Shown here: positions 23,945 through 34,540 of the stretch, in pieces | How the letters are laid out: each line of letters begins with the position of its first letter | Numbering within the stretch: the first letter of the stretch is position 1 | Source: Amyelois transitella | Taxonomy: Eukaryota > Arthropoda > Insecta > Lepidoptera > Pyralidae | DNA: 64,000 bases | Reading direction: 5' to 3' | NCBI RefSeq assembly: GCF_032362555.1 | Contig: NC_083529.1 | Span: 2,604,001 to 2,668,000 of the forward strand | Program-made: the position numbers and the translations under genes | Notes under the pieces: model-generated | The model's input: only the letters and a program-made list of their open reading frames with translations | Told to the model about the DNA's origin: nothing | Database searches by the model: none

Positions 23945-24105
23945 CTCTGCCCTCACAGATTGTAAAAGTCAATCAAGGGAAAGGCTAATAAGTTTGGAAT
24001 TTTTCTTTTAGAATGGATTGGCAACCTGTCACTATTCAAATCTCAATTCCAATAAGCCTTTCAGTCTTTTCAAGACTATTGGCTATTTCTACCCCGTAAA
24101 ATAGA
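23945..24105 (+). repeat. SINE-like family A copy lacking the 5' end
   Basis: Retains AATCAAGGGAAAGGCTAATAAG, GGCAACCTGTCACTATTC and TTTCTACCCCGTAAAATAG. A short GAATA microsatellite (24100-24121) follows. Confidence 0.75.
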
Positions 24106-24318
24106 ATAGAATAGAATAGATTTATTTTCAAAATTGGATACAAGGTATTACTTATTGACGTCACATAACTTAAATCTAATTATAACTACTACCGCTTCCA
24201 ACGTGATATATATATAATATATATAATAATAACGTGATTTAATGCATCTCTTACAGTTTTGTTGTTAGAGTGATACAAAGTTACATAAGCAGTAATAACA
24301 CTAGTACTGCTTCACAAT
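24106..24318. repeat. Interspersed repeat into whose right side the BEL/Pao element inserted
   Basis: GGATACAAGGTATTACTTATTG and CTACTACCGCTTCCAACG match the repeat that hosts the mariner-type element (GGATACAAGGTATCGCTTATTG at 50051-50072). A perfect TATA-rich mini palindrome lies near 24205-24225. Confidence 0.6.
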
Positions 24319-24323
24319 ATAAC

Positions 24324-25310
24324 TGTGCGGGACACGGGTTTGTCTGAAGACGCGCCTTAGTATCCCATATGCACGAACTATAGGTTCGAAGGATTAAAAC
24401 ACCAGTCACCACTTTACTGTCTTTTATTGTCTATGATAATTGTCTATAAATCAATCTAGTCTATATCACTATATAATATATAAAATTGTTTAACTATTCC
24501 CGACACTTAAAACTGTTCTGTAACTGTAATTTGCCCGCACTATTCGATGTCGAATTCAAGTCAGAACTTACTCTGTATCTATAACTGTAAACTATATTTT
24601 ATGCACTGTCTATTTATTCACTATCACTATGTACTGTATTAAATGCACTGTCTATTTATTCACTATCACTATTTACTGTATTAAATGCACTGTCCATTAT
24701 TTCACTATCACTATTTACTGTATTAAGCTCGCACTATTATTTTCTCGTACTTTTCGATGTCGAATTCAAGGCACAACTAACTCTGTATCTATAACTGTAA
24801 ACTATATTTTATGCACTGTCTATTTATTCACTATCACTATTTACTGTATTTAGCACTGTCTGTTATTCACTATTTAGCTCGCACTATTATTTTCCTCGGG
24901 CTGTTCGATGTCGAATTCAAGGCACAACTAACTCTCGGAGCAAACATTTCGTCTATATATACGGAATCAACCTGTTCCAGAATAATCCCTCTTTTTCTAG
25001 TGTTCGCATTCTAGAGCCATCTAGCATTTTCGAACTGTATTGATTGTTCTAGAAACCGTAGGGAGACATCTCGGAGCGAGTAGCGACATCACTTATTACT
25101 ATTGGCGATACGTCAATGTAATGTCAATATACGTCAATATAATGGACATTGACGATACGTCGTAATTTTGGCACTATTGACTAGATGGCATTACTGTCTG
25201 CTATGCTTTTTCCTATATTTGCGCGCTAAATAGTTGTATGTCACGGTTTAAAAGATGGCGCGACCTGTACTGTTTGAGAATTAATATATTATTTTAAGTT
25301 GTCGCGTACA
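24324..25310 (-). repeat. 3' LTR of the BEL/Pao element (987 bp)
   Basis: The downstream LTR in element orientation. It is preceded by the short purine-rich tract GGCGGGAGTA at 25311-25320, which fits the second-strand primer site. Its tandem region is one 168-bp unit shorter than in the 5' LTR. Confidence 0.93.
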
Positions 25311-28152
25311 TACTCCCGCCGTGCGGCGGCGGACTCGTCGCCGCAAATACTCCGTGGGAGCGACAACTGCTATTTCTTCTGTAAATTCTGTATGCGGAAT
25401 TATAAGTCTCTGTATTCAGCTTCTGTGGATACTGCCATTTATCTATATCTCTGTTGCTATTACTGTACCATCGCGTCGGAGAAATGCTTCTATTTGTGTT
25501 CCTTTTGTCTATGTAGTGCGGAGCCGCGATGGGTCTTCTATAACTATTACAACTGTATCGCCAGTCAATGAAATTTCCTTCTCTATGATGCTCCCGCCGG
25601 TATCGGAGTGGAGGCGTATCTGTCTTCATTCTGTATTCTATTGCCGGGCCTTCCCGCCGGTATCGGACTTCAGGTATAACGGTGTTAACTCTGTACACGA
25701 TTGGTGGGTCCTCCCGCCGGTTTTTACTCCACAAAAATCGGTGAGCATCTCTGTATTCTTCTAATTGACCACTATGTTTTCTATTCTGTTTGTTCTCTAT
25801 TTTCTTCTGTCTATATGCCTGTTCGTAAATATTCGGTTTCGCGATCTTCTTTTGTTTATATGTCGATGCTGTCCTATACTCTCGTTTAATGACTGTTTTT
25901 CTTCGCCGTTTTTGATTCGGTTTTCCTGTTTCTTTTCCTCTGATTGCATTGTCTATTCTATCTTTTTTGCATGTTCTATAATGGTGTACTCGATGTTCCG
26001 AAACTCTATTATTTAAACCATGTAATACCCATCCAAGTGGGGTGAGGGAGGCAACTGGCTGATTCAAATTCCCTCGTCGAACGCTATTAGCAATCAAGAG
26101 GTGCCAATTATCTTGGCCTATCAAAACTGTTGGTTGTCCTTGTCTGTATAACAACTTTTCGCGAATGTCGCGCAGGTGATCACAATTTTGGATGGCTTCC
26201 TCGGAAATATACTGTGATGATAGCTGTAGTCGCTTGATAGTGTGAGCCTGTATATCATACTGTTTACCACGTCCTTGTAGACTAATGGTCACACGTCTTG
26301 AGGTGCTGTTACATACTCTTGTTCCGGCTATGGCTTCTAACTGTAAGGATTCGACGGGTCCTTGGGCACCAATGCGATTAGCTGTGTCTTCATCTATCAA
26401 AGTTACTGTTGACCCGTCGTCAAGAAGCGCGAAGGTGTCGATGTAACCTTCAGGTCCGGATACTGTTACTGGCAATATCTTTAAGAGTATATTCCGATTC
26501 GATACTGTTGTCGATGTAACTATTTCTTTCTCTATCTGTTTTGCCACTGCAACTTCTCTATTCTGTTCTGTCTTCTTTGCAAAATGGAGCAGAGGGTGAT
26601 GTGTGCGTTGGCAACTGTCTATTCCACAAAGGTGCGCTTTACACTTATGCGATGCTGTTTTATGACGGAGACATCTGTAACATAAACTGTTTTCCTTTGC
26701 TAATTTCCATCTATTATCACTGTTAGCCTGTTTGAAGTTGATGCAGTCCGCACTTATATGACCATACTTTTTGCATATCAAACAATTAGGCTGTCGCTGT
26801 TGAACTGTGCTTTTCTTTGAATCGTTGCTGTCTATGCTGAACGTTCTGTGTAACTGTTTCCTGTTATTTCTGTCTTTATTTTCATGGGAGCTTTCGATCA
26901 CTTCTGGTGGTGCAAATTTTCCACATTGTTCAGCTTCTCTATTTATGAATCTGTTAAACTTCACTAAGTCTGGTTCATCTAGTTGTTCTGTATCTGTGAC
27001 GAAATCAAACCATCTATATCGAAGAACTGGAGTTAACTTTTCTGTTAGTGCTTTCACTATTTCTGGATTGTGTAAGTAATATGTTCGCTTTAAAACCTGT
27101 AGAGTTGCCACACTATTCTGTACTTTACTGGCAAATTCGCATACGTCTTTTGGAGCATCTGTAGTACGTTGAAGATTGCGTAAACGGTCTAATTCTGAAA
27201 GTGCGATGGAATCCGGTCTGCCAAATCTGGTTTCTAATGTTTTTAATATATCTGTGGGCTTTGCGTTGGCTATCAATAAACAATTGACGGCTTCTCGAGC
27301 TTTTCCTTTAAGTGATCGACGAAGGCGTGCTGTATTTTCTATATCTGTGAAGTAACTAGCTGTTTCTGTAAATGCTGCACTGTAAGCTAGCCACTCTTGA
27401 TATGCGCCATTAAAGTATGGTAGCTCTCCTATATATTTTGGTACAGTTGTTGGTCGCCCTGAGCGTGCTGCTAGTGCTATGGCCTCGGCTAATTCTGTTA
27501 AATTGATATTGCCCGTTGTAGTTGAAGTTGGTCTTCTTTCTTCCATATTTTCTATTTTGTTGTTTGATGGCACATTAAGGGGTGCAGAAAATTGCTGGAT
27601 GCTATTTGGTTCCACCACGTCTGCTGTAGGTACCGCAACGCCCGATACGAAATGAAACGGACGAGGAGGAGCGTCACGGGTTGTGGTGGACTGTAGGACG
27701 TTGGCCGGTGTTCCCGCGTTTACTGTTGCTGTTGTGACGACTTGAACTGTAGGCTGTAATAAAGCGTCACGGGGTGCGGGAGGCTCCTGTATTTCTGTTT
27801 CCTGTTGTTCCAGCCACTGTGTTACACGATGTCGTGATTCGGTTTCGTCGATTTGGGACTCTTCTTCGATGTCGGTTTCCGCCGCCTCTATTGCGCGGAA
27901 TTCGGCGAGTGCCATTTCATACTTGGCGCGAGCTACTTCCTTCCATGCGAGGGCAAGACGCTGTGATTTATTCGATTTTTTACTAGTTCTATTAGATTTT
28001 GCTGTAGGCTCTGTCATGGCCGTCGGTGGTACAGTAGGAGTTTCTATGGGCAACTGTACTTCTTCTGGTTTTACTTCAGCGGAAACTGTCGGTGTGTCGA
28101 TAACGGGGGCCTGTCGGCGGGCCGCTCCGGACTGCGATCTTGTAACTGGCAT
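25294..28152 (-). CDS. Gag-protease polyprotein of the BEL/Pao element
   Basis: An uninterrupted ORF. The frame is open from 28200, but the likely start is the ATG at 28152-28150 (MPVTRSQSGAARRQ), because the upstream part overlaps the LTR and primer site; this gives 952 residues. Positions below count from that start. A Lys/Ala-rich coiled segment is followed by a DUF1759-type Gag region (about 230-390), a CX2CX4HX4C zinc knuckle (CLICKKYGHISADC, about 455), a second Cys/His cluster (CYRC...HKCKAHLC) and a DUF1758-type retropepsin with the active-site motif LLDDGSTVTLI (about 575). The reading after TPLGWVLHG is a long basic Arg/Tyr-rich tail where reverse transcriptase would be in full elements. 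The stop lies 17 bases inside the 3' LTR. The expected role is particle formation and RNA packaging. Confidence 0.88.
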   Translation of the reverse strand: MPVTRSQSGAARRQAPVIDTPTVSAEVKPEEVQLPIETPTVPPTAMTEPTAKSNRTSKKSNKSQRLALAWKEVARAKYEMALAEFRAIEAAETDIEEESQIDETESRHRVTQWLEQQETEIQEPPAPRDALLQPTVQVVTTATVNAGTPANVLQSTTTRDAPPRPFHFVSGVAVPTADVVEPNSIQQFSAPLNVPSNNKIENMEERRPTSTTTGNINLTELAEAIALAARSGRPTTVPKYIGELPYFNGAYQEWLAYSAAFTETASYFTDIENTARLRRSLKGKAREAVNCLLIANAKPTDILKTLETRFGRPDSIALSELDRLRNLQRTTDAPKDVCEFASKVQNSVATLQVLKRTYYLHNPEIVKALTEKLTPVLRYRWFDFVTDTEQLDEPDLVKFNRFINREAEQCGKFAPPEVIESSHENKDRNNRKQLHRTFSIDSNDSKKSTVQQRQPNCLICKKYGHISADCINFKQANSDNRWKLAKENSLCYRCLRHKTASHKCKAHLCGIDSCQRTHHPLLHFAKKTEQNREVAVAKQIEKEIVTSTTVSNRNILLKILPVTVSGPEGYIDTFALLDDGSTVTLIDEDTANRIGAQGPVESLQLEAIAGTRVCNSTSRRVTISLQGRGKQYDIQAHTIKRLQLSSQYISEEAIQNCDHLRDIREKLLYRQGQPTVLIGQDNWHLLIANSVRRGNLNQPVASLTPLGWVLHGLNNRVSEHRVHHYRTCKKDRIDNAIRGKETGKPNQKRRRKTVIKREYRTASTYKQKKIAKPNIYEQAYRQKKIENKQNRKHSGQLEEYRDAHRFLWSKNRREDPPIVYRVNTVIPEVRYRREGPAIEYRMKTDTPPLRYRREHHREGNFIDWRYSCNSYRRPIAAPHYIDKRNTNRSISPTRWYSNSNRDIDKWQYPQKLNTETYNSAYRIYRRNSSCRSHGVFAATSPPPHGGSMYATT

Positions 28153-28167
28153 GCTAAAAACCCTTAG

Positions 28168-28185
28168 ATCCGGCTCGAAGGACCA
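28168..28185 (-). promoter_or_regulatory. Primer-binding site, tRNA-Tyr type
   Basis: Three bases inside the 5' LTR the minus strand reads TGGTCCTTCGAGCCGGAT. This is the complement of ATCCGGCTCGAAGGA plus CCA, the 3' end I know for eukaryotic tRNA-Tyr. All 18 positions fit from recall. Confidence 0.8.
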
Positions 28186-28188
28186 CGA

Positions 28189-29343
28189 TGTGCGGGACAC
28201 GGGTTTGTCTGAAGACGCGCCTTAGTATCCCATATGCACGAACTATAGGTTCGAAGGATTAAAACACCAGTCACCACTTTACTGTCTTTTATTGTCTATG
28301 ATAATTGTCTATAAATCAATCTAGTCTATATCACTATATAATATATAAAATTGTTTAACTATTCCCGACACTTAAAACTGTTCTGTAACTGTAATTTGCC
28401 CGCACTATTCGATGTCGAATTCAAGTCAGAACTTACTCTGTATCTATAACTGTAAACTATATTTTATGCACTGTCTATTTATTCACTATCACTATGTACT
28501 GTATTAAATGCACTGTCTATTTATTCACTATCACTATTTACTGTATTAAATGCACTGTCCATTATTTCACTATCACTATTTACTGTATTAAGCTCGCACT
28601 ATTATTTTCTCGTACTTTTCGATGTCGAATTCAAGGCACAACTAACTCTGTATCTATAACTGTAAACTATATTTTATGCACTGTCTATTTATTCACTATC
28701 ACTATTTACTGTATTAAATGCACTGTCCATTATTTCACTATCACTATTTACTGTATTAAGCTCGCACTATTATTTTCTCGTACTTTTCGATGTCGAATTC
28801 AAGGCACAACTAACTCTGTATCTATAACTGTAAACTATATTTTATGCACTGTCTATTTATTCACTATCACTATTTACTGTATTTAGCACTGTCTGTTATT
28901 CACTATTTAGCTCGCACTATTATTTTCCTCGGGCTGTTCGATGTCGAATTCAAGGCACAACTAACTCTCGGAGCAAACATTTCGTCTATATATACGGAAT
29001 CAACCTGTTCCAGAATAATCCCTCTTTTTCTAGTGTTCGCATTCTAGAGCCATCTAGCATTTTCGAACTGTATTGATTGTTCTAGAAACCGTAGGGAGAC
29101 ATCTCGGAGCGAGTAGCGACATCACTTATTACTATTGGCGATACGTCAATGTAATGTCAATATACGTCAATATAATGGACATTGACGATACGTCGTAATT
29201 TTGGCACTATTGACTAGATGGCATTACTGTCTGCTATGCTTTTTCCTATATTTGCGCGCTAAATAGTTGTATGTCACGGTTTAAAAGATGGCGCGACCTG
29301 TACTGTTTGAGAATTAATATATTATTTTAAGTTGTCGCGTACA
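28189..29343 (-). repeat. 5' LTR of the BEL/Pao element (1155 bp)
   Basis: This is the upstream LTR in element orientation. It has a TATATATA promoter-type element near 28985-28994 and an internal tandem region (28440-28900) with AATAAA motifs. It is 168 bp longer than the other LTR because it has one extra copy of a 168-bp unit; the remaining sequence appears the same. Confidence 0.93.
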
Positions 29344-29440
29344 ATAACATAACGGGCTGGTCGCGTGCGCGATAACATCGTAACTTTGTTAATGCTACTC
29401 GTGTCTGGATGAACAGCTTCCTCGGTTGGGGGACCACTAA

Positions 29441-29605
29441 ACATTGGTTGAAAGAAACTAGATTATCTCAAAATTTTTATAAAGTCCCCCTTTTTACTAC
29501 GCTTTTATTAGCTTGGGTTTGGATGTATGTATGTAGGTATGTATGTATGTACATTAGTTGAAAGAAACTAGATTATCTCAAAATTTTTATAAAGTCCCCC
29601 TTTTT
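29441..29605 (+). repeat. 55-bp direct repeat, period 110 bp
   Basis: Positions 29441-29495 and 29551-29605 match with one mismatch (ACATTGGTTGAAAG versus ACATTAGTTGAAAG through AAAGTCCCCCTTTTT). The spacer holds a (GTAT)n microsatellite at 29524-29551. It looks like two 3' ends of one retroelement family joined in tandem. Confidence 0.85.
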
Positions 29606-30266
29606 CCTCTGTCTGTATGTATGCGTTTTCTTTTTGCTTTATTATATTTTTTTATTCTTGGTCTTCCTCTTACTCCCTTTTCATTAAATTTTCCGCCTAC
29701 TATAGTTTTAAATAATTACAACATACCAGCGAATAAAAAAAAATACAGGGAAAAGAGATGAATGGAGGAAACTTCACTTAACTCCACCGACAAAAGTTAG
29801 TTCTTAAATTTAAGAAGAAAGTATGTATGCGCTTTTCTCCGAAAGTTGTGGACGGATTTAGTTCCTGTTGGAATTAAGATTTTCTGAGTAATGAGGGTTC
29901 ATATTGAATTTAAGGTAATAGACAAAAGCTATTTATTTGATTTGACAAAATTTTGTAAGTTTATAATGAATTAAGTGCCTTTAAAGTGGCGGACAAAAGC
30001 TACTATAGTACCTATGGATGTATTGTAATAACTTTATTACTTTCAAATCATAGATTCCGCGCATGCCAAACCTTGAGCGCGTTGATATCTTTTCTATGGC
30101 TCTATTGCAAAATCAACTGTGACACACATTAGGTTATTAAAATAGAAATTATTATTTTTATTTAACAAATTTACAATATATATAAGAGTGTTATCCGTTT
30201 TTCTATAGCTACCTATATAAATATCGACTACATATATAAATATGTGACATATACATGTTTTATTAA

Positions 30267-30526
30267 CATACATACATTTGATCACGTCTATATCCCTAGC
30301 GGGGTAGACAGAGCCACCAGTCTTGAAAAGACTGATAGGCCACGCTCAGCTGTTTGGCTTAGTGATAGAATTGAGATTCAAATAGTGACAAGTTGCTAGC
30401 CCATCGCCTAAAAGAGGAATCCCAAGTTTATAAGCCTATCCCTTAGTCGCCTTTTACGGCATCCGTGGGAAAGAGATGGAGTGGTCCTATTCTTTTTTTG
30501 TAATGGTACCGGGAACCACAGGGCAT
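30267..30526 (-). repeat. SINE-like family A, full-length
   Basis: The best-preserved copy in the window. In reverse it runs from the ACATACATAC tail to GGTACCGGGAACCACAGGGCA. It differs from 14700-14950 at only a handful of positions. Confidence 0.92.
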
Positions 30527-30881
30527 AGGTAAGTATAATTTGGTTTCACTTTAACCTTCATTTAAAGTTATAGTAATTTTGTAATATCTGAATTTTTGAA
30601 ATGTAACTTCAAAGTTGATCTACAAGTCTAGTTACCTTTTATCCATCTAAAATACCAAATGAATTCATATGTTGTAACAATTATTAAGTAACAAAACGAA
30701 GGCTGCAATAAGTTCACACCCTGCCCCGGTATCACAACAAAAACATTTCGCAAGAACTTCGGAATATTTATATTTGTCGAGTTACCTCATACCTCTCATA
30801 GAAAAAAATATGTATGCACAAACCTCCTTCAATTTATTAAAACTCCAATTGGCTGTACAATAACACACACTAATCACTTAC

Positions 30882-31025
30882 GAAATAAAAAATAAACGCC
30901 TATTTTCGTGAACAAATGTGAACACTGGCTGTTTCGATTAAAACTTTTTTAATAATTTTAAAATTGGAATGCGCGCGGCCGCGCTCGCTTACGGCGCAAC
31001 ACTGGGTCAAGCTTGTGATTGGTTG
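30882..31025 (-). promoter_or_regulatory. Candidate promoter and non-coding first exon
   Basis: Minus strand: a CCAAT box (CAACCAATCA, 31015-31024) precedes a GC-rich stretch with GCGCGGCCGCGCGC, then AT-rich sequence ending in the donor TTTC|GTAAGTG (exon end 30882). This fits a housekeeping-type promoter followed by a 5' UTR exon. The nearest downstream gene on this strand is the tetraspan gene at 17634; the link is only inferred. Confidence 0.4.
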
Positions 31026-31539
31026 TGGTAACGCGGGAATGCACATGTCAAAATTACTTTGTTTTTTTTTTGTTGGTTTTATGATAATTAGTGGCGCAAG
31101 ATAATTTATAGTTTCAAACATAGAGGAAAGTTTAAAGGCGTGTATTCGGTTTGGTAGTTACAAATAGAGCGTTTAGTATTTCGCGAATTCCTGCGATCGT
31201 AATACCAATTTATTGATAATTTCGATGTTACCTCATGATATGACACACATATTTACAAATTGAAATAATTACTTAATTCATTAACTTCGGTATTCGTGCT
31301 AGCAATTATTAGATATTCGATCATACTCAATATTAGTGTTTTTAAGGAAATAAGGACGAAGCAATTAATGGCGTAGCTTTCAAGAAGATATATTGTGAGT
31401 AGACAACCTTTGGAAGATTCTTCAAGGTCAGCGAAGTGTTTAGGTATGACTTCCTTGGTGATTCATTGAGTGAGCTAACACTCGTCATCAAAAGGGCTGT
31501 ATGCCTTTTTTCCTTCACTTATATAATATTAAACTTTGC

Positions 31540-31775
31540 TACTAACCGATGCTCTTACGGTGAGGAAAAACATCGTGAGGAAACCTGCACATTTTAGGTA
31601 ACTGAATGTGTAACCATGGATCCTATACGGGCTAGGTTTACCTGCATAGGTTGCAAAGGTCAGATGGAAGTAGCTTCGTGTAAAATCCTAACTCGCTCAA
31701 TCTAGAATCCATGGTCAAAGGCATAGCCCGGGCTCCTCTCCAGAGAGGTGAGGATGTAAATGGGACTAAAAGCCC
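31540..31775 (+). repeat. SINE family C, partial
   Basis: Contains CCGATGCTCTTACGGTGAGG, AACATCGTGAGGAAACCTGC and CTCCTCTCCAGAGAGGTGAGG, colinear with 45810-46020. Confidence 0.85.
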
Positions 31776-31999
31776 TGGCTTTAAACATTATATGTATACC
31801 CTTCCTCCTGACTATACGCTACCTCCTAAACTTCTATTACGTATCTGCTGACTAAGGATATCAGTAAAAACTCACAGGTACTCATCATTGTACCATCTCA
31901 GCAGTTTGAAGTCTTTACTGCTGAACAGAAGCGGAATAGTCATACGCATTAAAATTTTCAATACTTATATAAAATACATAATTACGTCGTTACGCCTTA

Positions 32000-32072
32000 C
32001 AAATATTGAAAAGACTGACAGACCATGTTTAGCTTAGCTTGGTGATGGAATTAAGTTTTAAATATCAAGTAA
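32000..32072 (-). repeat. SINE-like family A fragment, diverged
   Basis: GAAAAGACTGACAGACCATG and TTGGTGATGGAATTAAG match the middle of family A in reverse. Confidence 0.5.
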
Positions 32073-33029
32073 AAGTACCCCCACCATTTTCACCATTTTG
32101 ATATGACCGGTTGGAAACTGCGTGCTATAGAGAGAATTTTCCAAAATTTCTTATTAAATATGTTGGCTGCAAAATAAGTAACAGTGTAAAAAATGTTGGG
32201 TAGCCCGAATATCTAGGATAAAAAACTAGGCCTCAGGTGCGAAAGCGCCGCAGACAATGCAGGGCGCGAGTGACTCAAACCGCTGAATATTAAACAGCTG
32301 CGCATACGCCGACAAGAATGTTTGTACAGCACATGACACAAACCTTGTGATAAAAAATGTTTTTTTTCTAAAATTAGGTATTTATTTAAAACCATCTTAT
32401 ATGGTACACAACGTAATCCTAATTTTGGGGAATTCCTTGATATTATACGCAGTCGTAAATTATCGCTTAGTCGGTAGACAGAGACAAAAATAAGCTCCAG
32501 CATAAAAGCAGTTAGGTTCAAACCTTGATTGACGTTCACAATCTGCGCGACAAAGAGTGAGAGACTACCTACAAGTATAAAATTTCATTAGATTACATTG
32601 CAAAGGACTTTGGAAGAACATCGGAAGGCCACAAAAATTCCCACGGGAGTTAATAAGTTCATACATTTCTGATATTTTCGCACGCAAAGGCACAACACAA
32701 AGTAGAAGGTACAGGAAGTCGGAGCAGCGACCTTTAAGAATGCGTGGGTTTTGTTCGCGTTACATCAAGAATAACACGTTTTTGTACGTCTTCCATGGGA
32801 CAGAGTCGTAAATGTGCGTAATGGTTACATTGTTTTGTTATGTCGCAAGCAGATGAACGCTTTATTGAACTAAGGAAATTTAATTAACATAACCTGAAGT
32901 TTGGGGTTGGTTAATGGCGTATAGTTGACGACTTTATACCTGCACATACCGCCATTTTGAAAGATTCTGTAGAGTTAAGAAAGGGTGCCCTGTTAGAGAG
33001 CAAACGCGAGAGCAGCGCGGCACTCCCAT

Positions 33030-33210
33030 GATGGTGAATAAGATAGATAGATAGATAGACAGAAAAAACTCTATTGCAACATAAGAGTAAAACATACAAA
33101 ACAGCACAAAACGGATAGAGATGGTACAAAGGCGGACTTATCGCTAATGCAATCTCTTCCAGTCAACATTTGGATGGAAGGAAACCATATGATAAGATGA
33201 TGTCCTTAAT
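33030..33210 (-). repeat. Non-LTR-like 3' end repeat
   Basis: A GATA microsatellite is followed by CTCTATTGCAACATAAGAG, an A-rich segment and GGTACAAAGGCGGACTTATC. It shares order and motifs with 7164-7310. Confidence 0.55.
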
Positions 33211-33284
33211 CCATTTCCTGCGGCTGCGCTCATGGGTCTAATGTAAAACTAAATCGGAGGATTCATTATCAATCTAGCGGTCGA

Positions 33285-33420
33285 CCATTCGACTCCTCCT
33301 TCCTCTTGGCATTAGTCCCGGTTACATCCTCACCTTTCTGGAGGGGAACCAATGGTGCGTCTTTTGACGGTGATCATGGATTAGGTAATCTTTGCAGGGA
33401 AAATCGACCCCTCGACCATT
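33285..33420 (-). repeat. SINE family C fragment
   Basis: Carries CCCGGTTACATCCTCACC, TTCTGGAGGGGAACC and GATCATGGATTAGG, the 3' end of family C in reverse. Confidence 0.7.
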
Positions 33421-34427
33421 CGGCTATTTTACCATAAACTTATCAATACTGTGCCACTTTAAAACAGGTTAAATATAATATCTTAATCGCAGACTACTGT
33501 TTGCATTTTGTCGATTAATCGACTTGAACCAAACCAGTCGCCCAACCCAATCGTATTTAACTATTTGTTACTCAATGAGTAATGGACTAGACACATTTGA
33601 CAATAACTTGATCTAACTAACGATTTCACCATTACTGCCTTTAAAAAAGAGTTGGGTTATTAATGAATGTTGACAAGACTTTATTCTTATTTTTTCTCTC
33701 TTTCTATATCTTCGGTTTTACTAGAATATAAATGTAGACATGATATGTATTTATTTACGAGAATAGCCCCGCTGCGGACTGAAACAATCGGGTAGGAAGC
33801 GATTTGAGAGAAGGAAGCAAATTATTTTGGGTTAATATGAAATGAGGTTTGTAAGCAGTAATCAGTGATTTGATCTTGACAAGACCATGGTCAAAGCCAG
33901 TACCAAATCGAAGATCCATACGAAATCAAATGTGGTGTGTTACAATAAAATAAAATACAAAACGAGAAACATACAAACTTTAACCTTTTTAAAATCGTTT
34001 TAAAACTGCATCCTTAAACAGTATAGGTAGTACTTGCATTATTGCGAAATGTTTCAGTACTCTTCTGCCTAAAGAAGTGACTCATTAGATTTCCCACGTT
34101 GGAACAATATGTGTTTCTTCTCTTTCTAACACTAAAATTTAGAAGAGACAAACAATGTAGGATTCAAGACAAAACGTCTGAACCTTGGAGCATCGAAGCA
34201 ATGTTTTGAAGGAAAACTTGGAACTTCTATTGTTTAGGATACAAAAGAAGTGGACATCGGTTAAGTATTTGTCAAGAACGTTCCTAATTGAGAAAACTGT
34301 TCCCTGTTAAATGCGTAGATTACGTGGTAACCTTGTGGTTCAAGAAATAGTAGTCGTAGAGGGTTACCAGGTGGCAATAAGTACACAGACAACGTAAATA
34401 GTGTCTTAAGTCGTTAGTGTTTCTTTT

Positions 34428-34540
34428 TACTCCCGTCTGACTACCGATCTGAATTTTTTTTGCGTAATCTAATCCCTATCGGATCATAGTTGAACATCCA
34501 ATTGCCTGAATGGGCAAATTTAATAACGAAGGTTTCCATT
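34428..34540 (-). repeat. SINE family C fragment
   Basis: Carries ACTCCCGTCTGACTACC, ATCGGATCATAGTTG and CATCCAATTGCCTG. It is diverged from the better copies. Confidence 0.55.

Larger units (their letters stand above)
17750..24100. other. Spacer, possibly intron of upstream minus-strand transcripts
   Basis: No exon could be supported. The stretch holds family A fragments, one family B copy, one hairpin and a compositionally odd block at 21140-21420. Minus-strand ORFs at 19510-19734 and 19883-20242 look partly protein-like but lack convincing splice context. Confidence 0.5.
24324..29343 (-). mobile_element. Non-autonomous BEL/Pao LTR retrotransposon (Gag-protease only)
   Basis: A complete LTR element read on the minus strand. 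LTRs occupy 24324-25310 and 28189-29343. They start TGTGCGGG and end GCGTACA on the plus strand, and the element is flanked by a perfect 5-bp target duplication, ATAAC, at 24319-24323 and 29344-29348. The internal part is only 2878 bp and holds one long ORF with Gag, zinc-knuckle and DUF1758-type protease regions typical of BEL/Pao. No reverse transcriptase, RNase H or integrase is present, so movement would need enzymes from an autonomous relative. The exact target duplication and open ORF suggest a young insertion. Confidence 0.93.

Noticed and set aside
24629..24853. Repetitive ORF (MYCIKCTV...) in the LTR, and its longer twin at 28494-28886
   Set aside because: These are translations of the LTR tandem repeat on the strand opposite to the element; not proteins.
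25299..28225. Several plus-strand ORFs opposite the Gag-protease frame
   Set aside because: They are antisense shadows of the long minus-strand ORF.
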